This document shows, one piece after another, positions 8,310 through 17,495 of a stretch of DNA of 64,000 nt; the stretch's first letter is position 1, and each line of letters starts with the position of its first letter. The translations under genes were made by a program, and so were the position numbers. The stretch covers positions 62,001-126,000 of the forward strand of contig NZ_JAKMCS010000005.1 of NCBI RefSeq assembly GCF_022662195.1, written 5' to 3'. The stretch is from Aestuariivivens insulae (GTDB taxonomy: Bacteria; Bacteroidota; Bacteroidia; Flavobacteriales; Flavobacteriaceae). The notes under the pieces are model-generated. The model worked only from the letters and a program-made list of their open reading frames with translations, searched no databases and was not told where the DNA came from.

Positions 8310-9341
8310 TTACTTGGTTTTAGTTATATTAAATTGTTCTTTGTAGTATTCCATTATGGGTTGAAATGGCCCCATTTGGTGTTGTTCAACAGGGAAATTG
8401 TCAGCATAAGGTGGGTAAGGTGTAGATACTGGTTTTTTCTTTAAGTCGGGGAAGTCTTTTTCTGGGTTCGATTTTTTAGGACGTTCCTGAGCGTTTATAT
8501 ATCCAGCAACATCATAAGCTTCTTCATCGGTTAATGTTGGCGCATCATAAGTTGTTCCAAAGGGCATATTGCCTTTAATAAATTGGGCAGCTGTAATTAC
8601 CCTTGTCATACCTGCTCCATGGTTAAACGAGTTCTCTCCCCAAAGCGGTGGGTATTCATAGGCGTAGCCATCGGCAGCCATAACGCCTTGCCCATCTTCA
8701 CCGTGGCATACAATGCAGTGCTTTGTGAAGACAGCTTTTCCATGGTCTAAGTCTACAGCTCTATTTGGGATTTTAATCTTTAAAAAGCCATTGCCTTTAA
8801 TTTTACCGTCCTTTGGAGCATAGCGACTTAGCCAATTTAAATAGGCAATAATGGCTTTCATTTCTTTACTGTCTTCTGGCAGGGCTTTTCCATTCATACT
8901 TCGTTCCATACAGCCATTAATGCGTTCTGCAATCGTGCCTATTTTATTTTCCCGACCTCTGAATTGAGGAAATCTTTGGATAATTCCAATTAATGGAGCC
9001 GAGTAGGGCTTGGTGCCTAAATCTAAATGGCAGTTTTTACAGGCTAACCGGTTGCCTTGATAGATCATTTTAGGGTCACCATTATCGGGGCCTATATATT
9101 TTGGGGTGTTTGAAAACACGTCGTATCCGTATTTTATGAGGTCATTATCTTTTGAATCATTCAATTGCGATACATCATAGTTCATATAATATAGTTTTGA
9201 CGGGCCGAATTTCGATTTGAATACATGCTGTGGCAAAACATCAAAACAGTAAAGCATGAAAATGAAGGTTAAGGCCAATAAGGCTCCAAAGTATATTAGA
9301 ATACGTTTTATAATGTTCTTGTATGGCTTATATAGTTCCAT
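8310..9341 (-). CDS. tsdA: TsdA-like dihaem c-type cytochrome (thiosulfate dehydrogenase family), membrane-anchored
   Basis: 343 aa. One N-terminal membrane helix (~13-32) is followed by two c-type haem sites, CKNCH (101-105) and CIVCH (209-213). The spacing and flanking motifs follow TsdA: RLACKNCHLDLGT, the INGCMERSMNG segment with Cys144 at the position of the unusual distal Cys ligand of haem 1, then YPPLWG.SFN.GAGM, TDEEAYDVAGYI and a C-terminal PVSTPYPPYADNFP stretch. TsdA interconverts thiosulfate and tetrathionate in the periplasm. Retention of the Cys ligand supports that chemistry over a generic electron carrier. The anchor replaces the cleaved signal peptide of classical TsdA. It is the first gene of the tsdA / Tat protein / dsrE-like operon. 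Direction of reaction in vivo is unknown. Confidence 0.85.
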   Translation of the reverse strand: MELYKPYKNIIKRILIYFGALLALTFIFMLYCFDVLPQHVFKSKFGPSKLYYMNYDVSQLNDSKDNDLIKYGYDVFSNTPKYIGPDNGDPKMIYQGNRLACKNCHLDLGTKPYSAPLIGIIQRFPQFRGRENKIGTIAERINGCMERSMNGKALPEDSKEMKAIIAYLNWLSRYAPKDGKIKGNGFLKIKIPNRAVDLDHGKAVFTKHCIVCHGEDGQGVMAADGYAYEYPPLWGENSFNHGAGMTRVITAAQFIKGNMPFGTTYDAPTLTDEEAYDVAGYINAQERPKKSNPEKDFPDLKKKPVSTPYPPYADNFPVEQHQMGPFQPIMEYYKEQFNITKTK

Positions 9342-9609
9342 TTGTTTTTAACTAATTAATACTTAAGCATAACTGTAATCAAGCTTAAATTTGCTTGGTT
9401 AATATGTTCTATAGTAAATTTGGTGGGCTCTGCTATTAGGTAGATAAGGGGTGTTAACTACATGTGCCTAAGTCTGAGGAGTAAATTATAGGCTTAAGTT
9501 ACAAAAAAATAGTTTTGACTGTATGTGATGTGTTTTGGTTTTTTAATGGGTGTTGTGTGCTATTATTGTAAAAAATAGGTACAGATATTAAGTTACCTTC
9601 ACAAACCGT

Positions 9610-10164
9610 TTAGGCTTTTACAATTTCTATTGAAACAGGTGTAGGGTTGATAATCATATCTAGTACAGGAGAGAATCTGGCTAAGTTTTCAAGTTGTTCT
9701 GGTGTAGCGTCCGACTTTACTTTTAAGGTGAATTTGATACCGTCAAAACCTTTACGAACTTCAGGCTTTAGCCCTAAAAATCCTTGTAAATCCATACTGC
9801 CATTTATGGTCGATTCCGCGCCATCAATATAAATACCATGTGCTGCCGCATGGTAAACCATGGCGCCTGTTAAGCAAGACGCTAAAGCATGCAAGACTAC
9901 TTCTGGTGGGGTGGCTGCCTCGTCATGGCCAAGTAAAACTTGAGGGTGGCTGCATTCCATAGTGAATATTTCTTCTCGAGACGTGTCTTCTTGTCCAACG
10001 CCATAAAAGCCTTTAACGCTAGATACACAATGGCCACCATCTATCCAGTTGTTTTTGGCTCTAAATTCAAATTTGGCTAGTTCTGGATTTTGTTGAACCG
10101 CTCCAATAGTTTCTTCTAATTGATCTATGTTTACTCCGTTTTTTATATTAACTGTTGTATTCAT
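9610..10164 (-). CDS. OsmC family peroxiredoxin-like protein
   Basis: 184 aa. The OsmC/Ohr fold is recognised from MECSHPQVLLGHDEAATPPEVV and HALASCLTGAMVYHAAAHGI, which supply two Cys residues in the expected active-site positions. The N-terminal ~35 residues (NIDQLEETIGAVQQNPELAKFEFR) match the longer subclass of OsmC proteins seen beside sulfur-transfer genes. It probably reduces organic hydroperoxides or handles thiol/persulfide species in the cytoplasm. The gene is on the same strand as the tsdA-like operon and 268 bp upstream of it, so it may be regulated separately but shares the sulfur/thiol theme. Confidence 0.85.
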   Translation of the reverse strand: MNTTVNIKNGVNIDQLEETIGAVQQNPELAKFEFRAKNNWIDGGHCVSSVKGFYGVGQEDTSREEIFTMECSHPQVLLGHDEAATPPEVVLHALASCLTGAMVYHAAAHGIYIDGAESTINGSMDLQGFLGLKPEVRKGFDGIKFTLKVKSDATPEQLENLARFSPVLDMIINPTPVSIEIVKA

Positions 10165-10385
10165 GTTTTCTACATTTTTAAATTGTTAATTGATTTATTA
10201 AATGTTTGATAGATGAATTGCATTTGTCATGCCAAACAAGTTAATATGCTTAAAATCAAATAGTTATTTTTAAATGTAGAAAATTATTTTTTGCGATATA
10301 TCATAAATTAACGATATTTCGTTAGTGTGTTACGAAGTTTCGGAAGTGTTTGTTTTTATTTTAAAAATGAAATAGAGGCTTTTGT

Positions 10386-11450
10386 TTAAAATGTGTTTGT
10401 ATCTACATCTTTAATGAATTTGATAACCCCTTCAAAATAGGTCTTTTGGTCATCATATTGAGACAAATGGCTGCCATTGGGACAATATAGGTAACGTCCA
10501 TTTTTTACTTCGGTTGAAATCCATTTCATATGCTCAGGATCCATGGTATCATGCTTAGCGCCTATGGTTAGAGTTGGTACTTCTATATTGTGTAATTGGT
10601 CTTTTATGTCCCAGTTTTTTAAGGTAGCATCGCCTTTTATGCCAAATTCACTAGGTCCTTGCATGGTAACATAAACTTTAGGGTTTACATGGTGTATCGC
10701 TCTGTTGATAGAGTTGGGCCATTGGTCCAGAGGCATTCTTAAAATGTGTGCCGTGTAGTAGTGTTGCATGACCAAATTTAAATACCGTTCGTTGGAGTAA
10801 TCTTCGTTATTCTCATAAACCATAATTTCCTTAAGTACATCTGGAGGTAATTGGGGAGCCAGTACCTCGTCAGAATATTTTTGGTATTCTGGTATGGAAG
10901 CCACCATATTAGAAATAATTAAGCCTTTAAGGTGTTGTTGGTATTTTAAAGCATATTCCATGGCTAAAATGCCACCCCACGATTGCCCCAATAAATAAAA
11001 ATTATCCTTATTTAGATTTAGGGCTAGTCTAACCTGTTCTACTTCTTCAACAAAGCGAGGTAAATCCCATAACGATAGATCGTCGGGTTGGTCGCTATAA
11101 AAAGAACCCAATTGGTCATAGTAATAGTATTCTATACCTTCTTGTGGAAAATAACCATCGAAGCATTCGTATAGTTCGTGGGTCATTCCCGGACCTCCAT
11201 GTAACAACAAGACTTTTATTTTGGGATTATTTCCTATACGTTTGGTCCAAACCTTGAACTCGCCTTTTGGTGTTTGTATGGGAATCATTTTGATGCCTCC
11301 AGTGAACTGATCATCGTGATTGGAATTATCGTGGTATTCTTGAATTGATAGTACTGAATTTGAATCTTCAGAAGCTTGTGTTTCTGTTTTGGGCGAATTA
11401 TTGCAGCTAACAAAGATTAAAAGTGTGCAAAGCAGGAAGAAACTTCTCAT
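10386..11450 (-). CDS. proline iminopeptidase-like alpha/beta hydrolase, lipoprotein
   Basis: 354 aa. Lipoprotein signal with lipobox FVSC (Cys16). The S33 family layout is clear: oxyanion-loop motif LLHGGPGMTHE, nucleophile elbow GQSWGG, a cap region, Asp in GAKHDTMDPEH and His in NGSHLSQYDD. These enzymes release N-terminal Pro or other residues from short peptides; this one would act outside the inner membrane. It starts 51 bp after the stop of the sigma-54 activator gene on the same strand, so it may be its co-transcribed partner. Confidence 0.88.
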   Translation of the reverse strand: MRSFFLLCTLLIFVSCNNSPKTETQASEDSNSVLSIQEYHDNSNHDDQFTGGIKMIPIQTPKGEFKVWTKRIGNNPKIKVLLLHGGPGMTHELYECFDGYFPQEGIEYYYYDQLGSFYSDQPDDLSLWDLPRFVEEVEQVRLALNLNKDNFYLLGQSWGGILAMEYALKYQQHLKGLIISNMVASIPEYQKYSDEVLAPQLPPDVLKEIMVYENNEDYSNERYLNLVMQHYYTAHILRMPLDQWPNSINRAIHHVNPKVYVTMQGPSEFGIKGDATLKNWDIKDQLHNIEVPTLTIGAKHDTMDPEHMKWISTEVKNGRYLYCPNGSHLSQYDDQKTYFEGVIKFIKDVDTNTF

Positions 11451-11500
11451 GTTTTGGTTATTAGTGGTTTATCTAACCAATTTACGAAAAATATCTCATT

Positions 11501-13345
11501 TTATATTGGCCTTTCTATTCCTAAAGCTTTCATTTTAGAGGCGAGTGTCGTAGAGGGGATTTGCAACAATTCGGCTGCACCATACTTTCCTGATATTTTC
11601 CAACGTGTTTGTTTTAAAGCCCTTAAAATATTTTCCTTTTCTAAAGCGATTAATTCTTTAGCCGTTAATATATGCTCTTGTTCAACCGCTTTAGGTATTT
11701 GTTCGTTAATTTGCTTACTCGGGATAATGGACCGCCAATCAATAGTGCCATTTTGAGAAACAATAACAGCGCGCTCAATTAAATTTTGAAGCTCCCGTAC
11801 ATTGCCAGGCCAATCGTATGATTTTAAATAGGACAGATCTTCATCGGTTAATGGAATTATTGGTTTATTAAGCTTTTTTGAAAACTGATCGATCATCTCT
11901 TGTGCGATCAAGTAAATATCGTTGCCTCTCATTCTTAACGCGGGAACTTCAATTGGAAACACATTTAAGCGATAGTATAAATCTTCCCTAAACTTTCCTG
12001 CTCTAGAGAATTCCAATAGATTGCGATGGGTAGCAGCAATGATCCTTACGTCTACTTTTATGGTTTCGGAGCTACCCACGGGGTCAAATTCACCTTCTTG
12101 GATAACCCTAAGCAATTTGGGCTGTAATTCTAAGGGGAGTTCGCCAATTTCATCCAAAAAGATGGTGCCTTTATCGGCTAATAGAAACCGACCTTTTCTA
12201 CTGCTGGTCGCTCCAGTGAACGCGCCTTTTTCATGGCCAAACAATTCGCTTTCAATAAGATTGGTAGGGATGGCGCCACAGTTTATCCGTATAAGGGGTT
12301 TGTCGTTTCTGTGACTTTCTTTATGTATGGCCCTGGCCACCAATTCTTTTCCCGTTCCCGTTTCGCCCTGAATTAACACTGTGGCATCTGTTTTGGCAAC
12401 TTGGTGGATAAGGTTTAAAACAGACTTCATACTCTTATCTTCGGCAATAATCCCATAACTACTCGTAAGTTCTTGAATTTCTTCCTCTAAATATTTTGTT
12501 TTATTGGTTAGGAGGGCAATAGTTTCTTCAGCGTTTAATCGGTCTTCAATATTTCTTAAAATAAGGGTATAGTAATTGTCTTTATCGGTACCATACTTGC
12601 TTATGGTGCCTTCATTCAAGGTTTCGGTTTCATTAGAGCCTATCACTTTTATTATGCTCGGCAGATATTTATTTGTAAACCCTTTGGAAGCTTCCATTTT
12701 TACGGTATCCTCTATTAATTGGGCGCTTTCATTACCTAAAAAGTACAGCACATTACGTTGTAGGACATCGTTATTTTCAAGTAGTTTGTTGGCGGAAGCG
12801 TTTGTTAACACAATTTTAAAATCGCTATCGAACATGATAATGGCATCCATTGCACCATTTAAAAGCCCATTCATTTTGCTGTTGGCTATTTCAATGGCTT
12901 GTTTTGAAGAAGCCAAACGTTCCTGGATGGTGTCCAGTTCCCGGTGGCGTTTAATCATAACCGCTAAAATGCCTTGGGCAAATCCACTGTCCTTTGTCAT
13001 CAAATCTAAAAAATGTTCGCGTTCAATTTTTAAGACTTGGGTTTTTTCAATAGCCGTTATGGATGCAGATCGGGTATTGTTGTCTATTAAGGCATACTCC
13101 CCAAAGCAGTGCCCCGCTGTAAGTGTGTCGTAAATATGGTCCTTATCATGCACTTTAACGGCTCCAGAAACAATGGCGTACATGGCATGGCCTACATCCC
13201 CTTTTTTAAAAACAGTTTCATTTTTAATATAGGTTTCTTCAGTAATATTTTGACTTAACTGAAGCAAAGATGCTTTGGAAACCTCTGAAAAAAAAGGAAT
13301 TTCCGATAGGAACTCTATAATATTTTTTGATGTGGTTTTCTGCAT
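11501..13345 (-). CDS. sigma-54-dependent activator with cyclic-nucleotide-binding and PAS domains
   Basis: 614 aa. Domain order: cyclic-nucleotide-binding domain (~10-130) with a phosphate-binding cassette [18 protein letters not shown] (Gly82, Glu83, Arg92, Ser93 intact); PAS-like domain (~145-265); AAA+ sigma-54 domain with Walker A GETGTGKE (~327-334), the sigma-54 contact loop GAFTGA (~373-378) and Walker B-type FLDEIGEL; C-terminal Fis-type helix-turn-helix ([21 protein letters not shown]). It should remodel RNA polymerase-sigma-54 at distant enhancers, gated by a nucleotide and possibly a PAS ligand rather than by phosphorylation, since no receiver domain is present. It is divergent from a nucleotide cyclase gene 121 bp away and upstream of the peptidase gene. 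Confidence 0.93.
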   Translation of the reverse strand: MQKTTSKNIIEFLSEIPFFSEVSKASLLQLSQNITEETYIKNETVFKKGDVGHAMYAIVSGAVKVHDKDHIYDTLTAGHCFGEYALIDNNTRSASITAIEKTQVLKIEREHFLDLMTKDSGFAQGILAVMIKRHRELDTIQERLASSKQAIEIANSKMNGLLNGAMDAIIMFDSDFKIVLTNASANKLLENNDVLQRNVLYFLGNESAQLIEDTVKMEASKGFTNKYLPSIIKVIGSNETETLNEGTISKYGTDKDNYYTLILRNIEDRLNAEETIALLTNKTKYLEEEIQELTSSYGIIAEDKSMKSVLNLIHQVAKTDATVLIQGETGTGKELVARAIHKESHRNDKPLIRINCGAIPTNLIESELFGHEKGAFTGATSSRKGRFLLADKGTIFLDEIGELPLELQPKLLRVIQEGEFDPVGSSETIKVDVRIIAATHRNLLEFSRAGKFREDLYYRLNVFPIEVPALRMRGNDIYLIAQEMIDQFSKKLNKPIIPLTDEDLSYLKSYDWPGNVRELQNLIERAVIVSQNGTIDWRSIIPSKQINEQIPKAVEQEHILTAKELIALEKENILRALKQTRWKISGKYGAAELLQIPSTTLASKMKALGIERPI

Positions 13346-13466
13346 AATCCTATAAATGACTAGGTTAAAGATAAAAATATTAAATAGGATTTAGAACTTT
13401 GGTTTTCTAAAATGCCTCCTTTTAAAGATATTTAATTAAATTTAGAGTTAAACTCAACATTTTAAA

Positions 13467-15500
13467 ATGGCACAGCACAGGCAACTTGGAGCTATCATGT
13501 TTACCGATATAGAAGGCTATACTTCATTAATGCAAAATGATGAAATGGAAGCGATGGTAATAAGGAAAAGACATCGGGAAATATTTGACACTGTTACAGA
13601 ACGGTTTAATGGAGAGCTTATCCAATATTTTGGGGATGGTACTTTAAGTATTTTTAGAAGTTCTGTTGAGGCTATTAAATGTGGTATTGAGCTACAAAAT
13701 GCCTTTATGAGTGAACCAAAAATACCCGTTAGAATTGGTGTTCATGTTGGCGATATTGTTAGAACAGAATCCGATATTATAGGAGACGCCGTTAATATAG
13801 CTTCAAGGATAGAATCTCTTGGCGTAGCAGGAAGCATATTAATTTCAGATAAAGTTAATGACCAGATTAGAAACCAAAGGGATATAACAACCCAGTTTAT
13901 TGATGCTGTCGATTTTAAGAACGTTAATAAAGTTATTCCTGTTTTTGCAGTAACTAATGGGGATTTGGTAGTTCCGGAAAAAAATAGCCTTAAAGGGAAA
14001 ACGAAACCAAAAGATTCTGAAGTCTATAAAAGCTATCGAAAAAAGAGTCTTTACACGTTAGCTGCTTTATCGTTAATAATCTTGGTGCTTATGTACTTCA
14101 TCATGAAAAAAAGTACAGCCTATGAACTAAGGGAACCAACCTTAGCCGTACTTCCTTTTAACGATATGAGTAATAGTGGCAGTTCCAATATTTTTGCTGA
14201 TGGGATTACCGAAGATATCATAACACATTTATCAAAAATCCAACATATTCAGGTTATTTCAAGAGCCTCGTCGATGCACTATAAAGGAACGGATAAATCC
14301 ATAAAGGAAATAGCCAAAGAGTTGGGGGTTAATTATATTTTAGAAGGTAGTGTACGTGTTAACGACAATCAGGTACGTGTTAATGCAAATTTGGTCGATG
14401 CTTCCAGTAATAAAAATTTGTGGGCCAATAATTACGATAATACCTTGGTGCAAATATTTAAAATACAAACCAATGTATCCAAGGATATAGCCAATACTCT
14501 GCAGATTACATTAAGTGATACAGAACAATCGCGGTTGGACAACGAACCTACTAAGAACCCCGAGGCTTACAAGGTCTTTAAGGAAGCGCAGACATTTTTG
14601 CACAGGGGAGGGGGAAAAGTAGAAGAATTAAAAAATGCAGAAAATTTATTTAAAAAAGCTATTGATCTGGATCCTAATTTCTGTAGGGCTTATGTAGGTG
14701 TGGCCGAAACTTATCTTGAATATATATTTTGGGGCAGGGAGTCCCCAAAAAAGATGTTGGAATTAGCTTCTACACCAGCATTAAAGGCCTTGGCCATTAA
14801 CTCTAACGATGGAGGGACTTTTGGGGCATTAGGAGCGATAAGTTACTATAAGTATGAAAAGGAAACGGCAATCCTTTACTTAAAAAAGGCTATTGAAATT
14901 AACCCCAGTTATGTAGGAGCTTATAATAAGCTGGCCTGGATCTATACTTTTGAGGGAAACTTGGAGTTAATGGAGGAGTATTTTAATAAGGTATTGAAAC
15001 TGGATCCTCTATCACCCAAATATATTGGTGATATGGGGCAGGCCTATTATTATTTAAGGGAGTTTCAAAAAACTATAGATATGATGGACGAAGCTTTAAA
15101 AATTTTTCCAAATGACAATATGCTATTGTGGATGAAAGCTTCTAATCTTTCTGGATTGGGGAAATATAAAGAAGCTATAGCACTGTATACCTCAAGAAGT
15201 GTGGCGTCCCATACCAATTGGATGTTGGGGTATTGCTATGGTATGATAGGAGAACATGAAAAAGCTAAAAAAATATTGGAATATCAACTGGATAAAAGTG
15301 AACTGATGTATGTGCCTCCTTATATGATTGCTACAATATATATGGGCTTGGGTGATGTTGAGAATGCTTTAACCTGGTTGGAAAAAGACTATGAAGTAGG
15401 GGGGCAAGGGCTTTTCTTTTGGGGCTTGAAACAGGATATTAAATTCGATTCCTTAAAAGACGAACCAAGGTTCCAGGCCTTATTAAATAAGGTGCCTTAG
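13467..15500 (+). CDS. membrane-bound class III nucleotide cyclase with TolB-like and TPR domains
   Basis: 677 aa. N-terminal cyclase catalytic domain (~5-165) with metal ligands Asp14 (MFTDIEGYT) and Asp57 (YFGDGT) and transition-state residues Asn110 and Arg114 (VNIASR). The purine-reading Lys is replaced by Gln53 while Asp103 is kept. One membrane helix follows (~195-212), then a TolB/FlgO-like alpha/beta domain (LAVLPFNDMSN... GITEDIITHLS... YILEGSVR), then TPR repeats (~370-670). The cyclase is cytoplasmic and the TolB-like/TPR part should be periplasmic, suggesting an envelope sensor that drives cNMP synthesis. It is divergent from the cNMP-binding sigma-54 activator, which suggests a local signal-receptor pair. 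Confidence 0.9.
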   Translation: MAQHRQLGAIMFTDIEGYTSLMQNDEMEAMVIRKRHREIFDTVTERFNGELIQYFGDGTLSIFRSSVEAIKCGIELQNAFMSEPKIPVRIGVHVGDIVRTESDIIGDAVNIASRIESLGVAGSILISDKVNDQIRNQRDITTQFIDAVDFKNVNKVIPVFAVTNGDLVVPEKNSLKGKTKPKDSEVYKSYRKKSLYTLAALSLIILVLMYFIMKKSTAYELREPTLAVLPFNDMSNSGSSNIFADGITEDIITHLSKIQHIQVISRASSMHYKGTDKSIKEIAKELGVNYILEGSVRVNDNQVRVNANLVDASSNKNLWANNYDNTLVQIFKIQTNVSKDIANTLQITLSDTEQSRLDNEPTKNPEAYKVFKEAQTFLHRGGGKVEELKNAENLFKKAIDLDPNFCRAYVGVAETYLEYIFWGRESPKKMLELASTPALKALAINSNDGGTFGALGAISYYKYEKETAILYLKKAIEINPSYVGAYNKLAWIYTFEGNLELMEEYFNKVLKLDPLSPKYIGDMGQAYYYLREFQKTIDMMDEALKIFPNDNMLLWMKASNLSGLGKYKEAIALYTSRSVASHTNWMLGYCYGMIGEHEKAKKILEYQLDKSELMYVPPYMIATIYMGLGDVENALTWLEKDYEVGGQGLFFWGLKQDIKFDSLKDEPRFQALLNKVP

Positions 15501-15836
15501 AATTTTCTTTAATCGAAAAGAATTCCCCGTATGTTTGCATCGGGGTTTCCGTTGAACCTGCCTGCCGGCAGGCAGGCCTGCAATTCCATTGTAGTTACTT
15601 TAGTTTCTATAAACTATTTGCATACTGACTGTCATTTCGAATCTTTCGACTGTCGCTCAAGACAGGCTAAAGTGAGAAATCTCATCATACATCAAAATTA
15701 TGAGATTCCTCTTCGTGCCTCATTCGGAATGACAACACCAGCTCCAAAAGAATTTCATTCTTTGTTTAGAACTATGGCTTTTTAATCCATAATGTTTTAT
15801 TTTTTGTAACATTATGGAATTAGTTGCGTCATACAG
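15501..15836. repeat. intergenic palindromic repeats
   Basis: This 336-bp gap has two palindromic elements. A perfect 20-bp palindrome built from CCTGCCTGCC and its complement lies at 15557-15576. A longer nested hairpin spans 15631-15734: TGTCATTTCGA-type outer arm pairs with TCGGAATGACA, and an inner AATCTCAT/ATGAGATT pair sits inside. The 84-codon open frame across it is made of repeat sequence and is not called a gene. Elements with the same cores recur at 23523-23624, 24617-24708 and 52003-52071. Confidence 0.75.
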
Positions 15837-15860
15837 ATGTCAATCAAAATAATCATTGTC

Positions 15861-16199
15861 ATGAGAGAAGATAATCAACTTATAGTCATTACCCACTTAA
15901 GCCAGTTAATAACCCTGGTTGTAGGCTTCGGGAGTTTGTTGTTGCCCTTGATATTGTGGCTCACACAAAAAGAAAAAGTGTATAAAATGGATGAACACGG
16001 CAAAAACATAGTTAACTTTCAATTGAGCCTACTTGTTTATTGCCTTATATGCATCCCTTTAATTTTATTATTTGGTTTGGGTATCTTAGGTTTTATAGTA
16101 TTAGGAATCATATCTGTAGTATTTCCTATAGTAAATGCTATTAAAGCCAGTAAAGGCGAAACGCCCCAATACCCCTTATCTCTTAATTTTATTAGTTAG
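15861..16199 (+). CDS. DUF4870 domain-containing membrane protein
   Basis: 112 aa from the preferred ATG at 15861; the ATG at 15837 adds eight residues that are not family-like. It has the DUF4870 pattern: THLSQLITLVVGFGSLLLPLILW first helix, a KMDEHGKNIVNFQLSLLVY segment with the conserved HGK.I.NFQ motif, further helices, and the closing PQYPLSLNFI. Function is unknown; DUF4870 proteins are small inner-membrane proteins. A paralogue lies at 52103-52549 on the other strand. It is followed directly by a strong bidirectional terminator. Confidence 0.85.
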   Translation: MREDNQLIVITHLSQLITLVVGFGSLLLPLILWLTQKEKVYKMDEHGKNIVNFQLSLLVYCLICIPLILLFGLGILGFIVLGIISVVFPIVNAIKASKGETPQYPLSLNFIS

Positions 16200-16221
16200 T
16201 TTTTGTTAGTATGAGATAAGC

Positions 16222-16252
16222 AAAACGCTCACCATTTGGTGAGCGTTTTTTA
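16222..16252. terminator. bidirectional rho-independent terminator
   Basis: AAAACGCTCACC, a short ATTT loop and GGTGAGCGTTTTTT form a GC-rich stem flanked by A- and T-runs. It lies between the convergent DUF4870 and dnaN genes and suits both. Confidence 0.9.
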
Positions 16253-16291
16253 TTTATTAACAATTAAAAAACTTTTGGATATATACTTGTT

Positions 16292-17410
16292 TTAAGAATT
16301 CAGCATCACAGGCATTACCAACATGGTAATTTGTTCGCCTTCGTCCAACCCGTCAATAGGTGTTAAAATTCCTGCTCTGTTGGGTAAGCTCATTTCCAGC
16401 TGAACGTCATCTGAACCTAAGTTATTAAGCATTTCGGTTAGAAAACGCGAATTGAAGCCAATTTGCATGTCATCCCCTTGATAATCGCAGGTTAAACGTT
16501 CTTCGGCTTTGTTGCTGTAATCAATATCTTCGGCAGAAATATTAAGCTCTGCACCAGCAATTTTTAAACGGATTTGATGTGTTGTCTTATTAGAGAAAAT
16601 ACTAACACGACGTACAGAATTTAAAAATTGGTTACGTGCAATGGTTAATTTATTTGGATTTTCCTTAGGAATAACCGCTTCGTAATTAGGATATTTGCCA
16701 TCAATTAAACGACAGATCAATTCTGAGTTTTCAAACGTAAACTTAGCATTGGAGTCATTGTATTCAATAGTAACTTCTTCTTCGCTTCCAGCTAAAATAC
16801 CCTTTAAAAGATTTAAAGGTTTTTTAGGCATAATGAATTCAGCTACTTGATCGGCCTTGATATCTTCACGGGTATATTTTACCAATTTATGTGCATCGGT
16901 AGCAACAAAAGTCAATCCTTGGTTTGTGAATTGAAAAAAGACCCCGCTCATTACTGGACGTAAATCGTCATTTCCTGCGGCAAATATAGTTTTGCTAATA
17001 GCAGTAGCTAATACGTCGCCCAAAACCACCGTTTTACTAGGGTCTTCTAAAGATACTGCTTTAGGAAACTCATTGCCATCGGCATAAGCTAAGGCGTATT
17101 TACCGTGGTTAGAGCTTATTTCAATAGTATTATTATCCTCTACAACAAATGTTAAGGGTTGCTCGGGAAAGGTCTTTAAGGTGTCTAAAAGTAAGCGCGC
17201 CGGAATGGCAATGCTACCTTCGCTATCGCTCTCTACATCTAGGGTAGAAGACATGGTAGTTTCTAAATCACTTGCAGAAACGGTAAGTTTGGATTGCTCC
17301 AATTCAAACAAAAAATTATCTAATATAGGTAAGGTGTTTGAGTTGTTGATTACCCCACCTAAAGTTTGCAATTGTTTTAATAAATAGGTACTAGAAACTA
17401 TAAATTTCAT
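16292..17410 (-). CDS. dnaN: DNA polymerase III beta subunit (sliding clamp)
   Basis: 372 aa, normal length for DnaN. Three clamp domains are recognisable: MKFIVSSTYLLKQLQTLGGV at the start, the middle FFQFTNQGLTFVATDAHKLV motif, and the C-terminal domain ending ITMLVMPVML, the usual clamp C-terminus. It encircles DNA and tethers polymerase III and other replication and repair proteins through their clamp-binding motifs. The gene is alone here, not beside dnaA or recF, which is normal in Bacteroidetes. It is separated by 85 bp from gldG upstream on the same strand and could be read from that operon or from its own promoter. Confidence 0.97.
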   Translation of the reverse strand: MKFIVSSTYLLKQLQTLGGVINNSNTLPILDNFLFELEQSKLTVSASDLETTMSSTLDVESDSEGSIAIPARLLLDTLKTFPEQPLTFVVEDNNTIEISSNHGKYALAYADGNEFPKAVSLEDPSKTVVLGDVLATAISKTIFAAGNDDLRPVMSGVFFQFTNQGLTFVATDAHKLVKYTREDIKADQVAEFIMPKKPLNLLKGILAGSEEEVTIEYNDSNAKFTFENSELICRLIDGKYPNYEAVIPKENPNKLTIARNQFLNSVRRVSIFSNKTTHQIRLKIAGAELNISAEDIDYSNKAEERLTCDYQGDDMQIGFNSRFLTEMLNNLGSDDVQLEMSLPNRAGILTPIDGLDEGEQITMLVMPVMLNS

Positions 17411-17495
17411 TTATAAATAAAGTATTTTAATTTTAAAAAAGCTATCTACAAATATATTCGATACCATCTAATATAGGAAACAAACTTATCAACAT

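Noticed and set aside
12576-13133. 185-codon frame antisense to the sigma-54 activator
   Set aside because: It lies wholly inside a well-supported gene with intact domains.
15531-15785. 84-codon open frame on the plus strand
   Set aside because: It is composed of palindromic repeat sequence and has no family resemblance.
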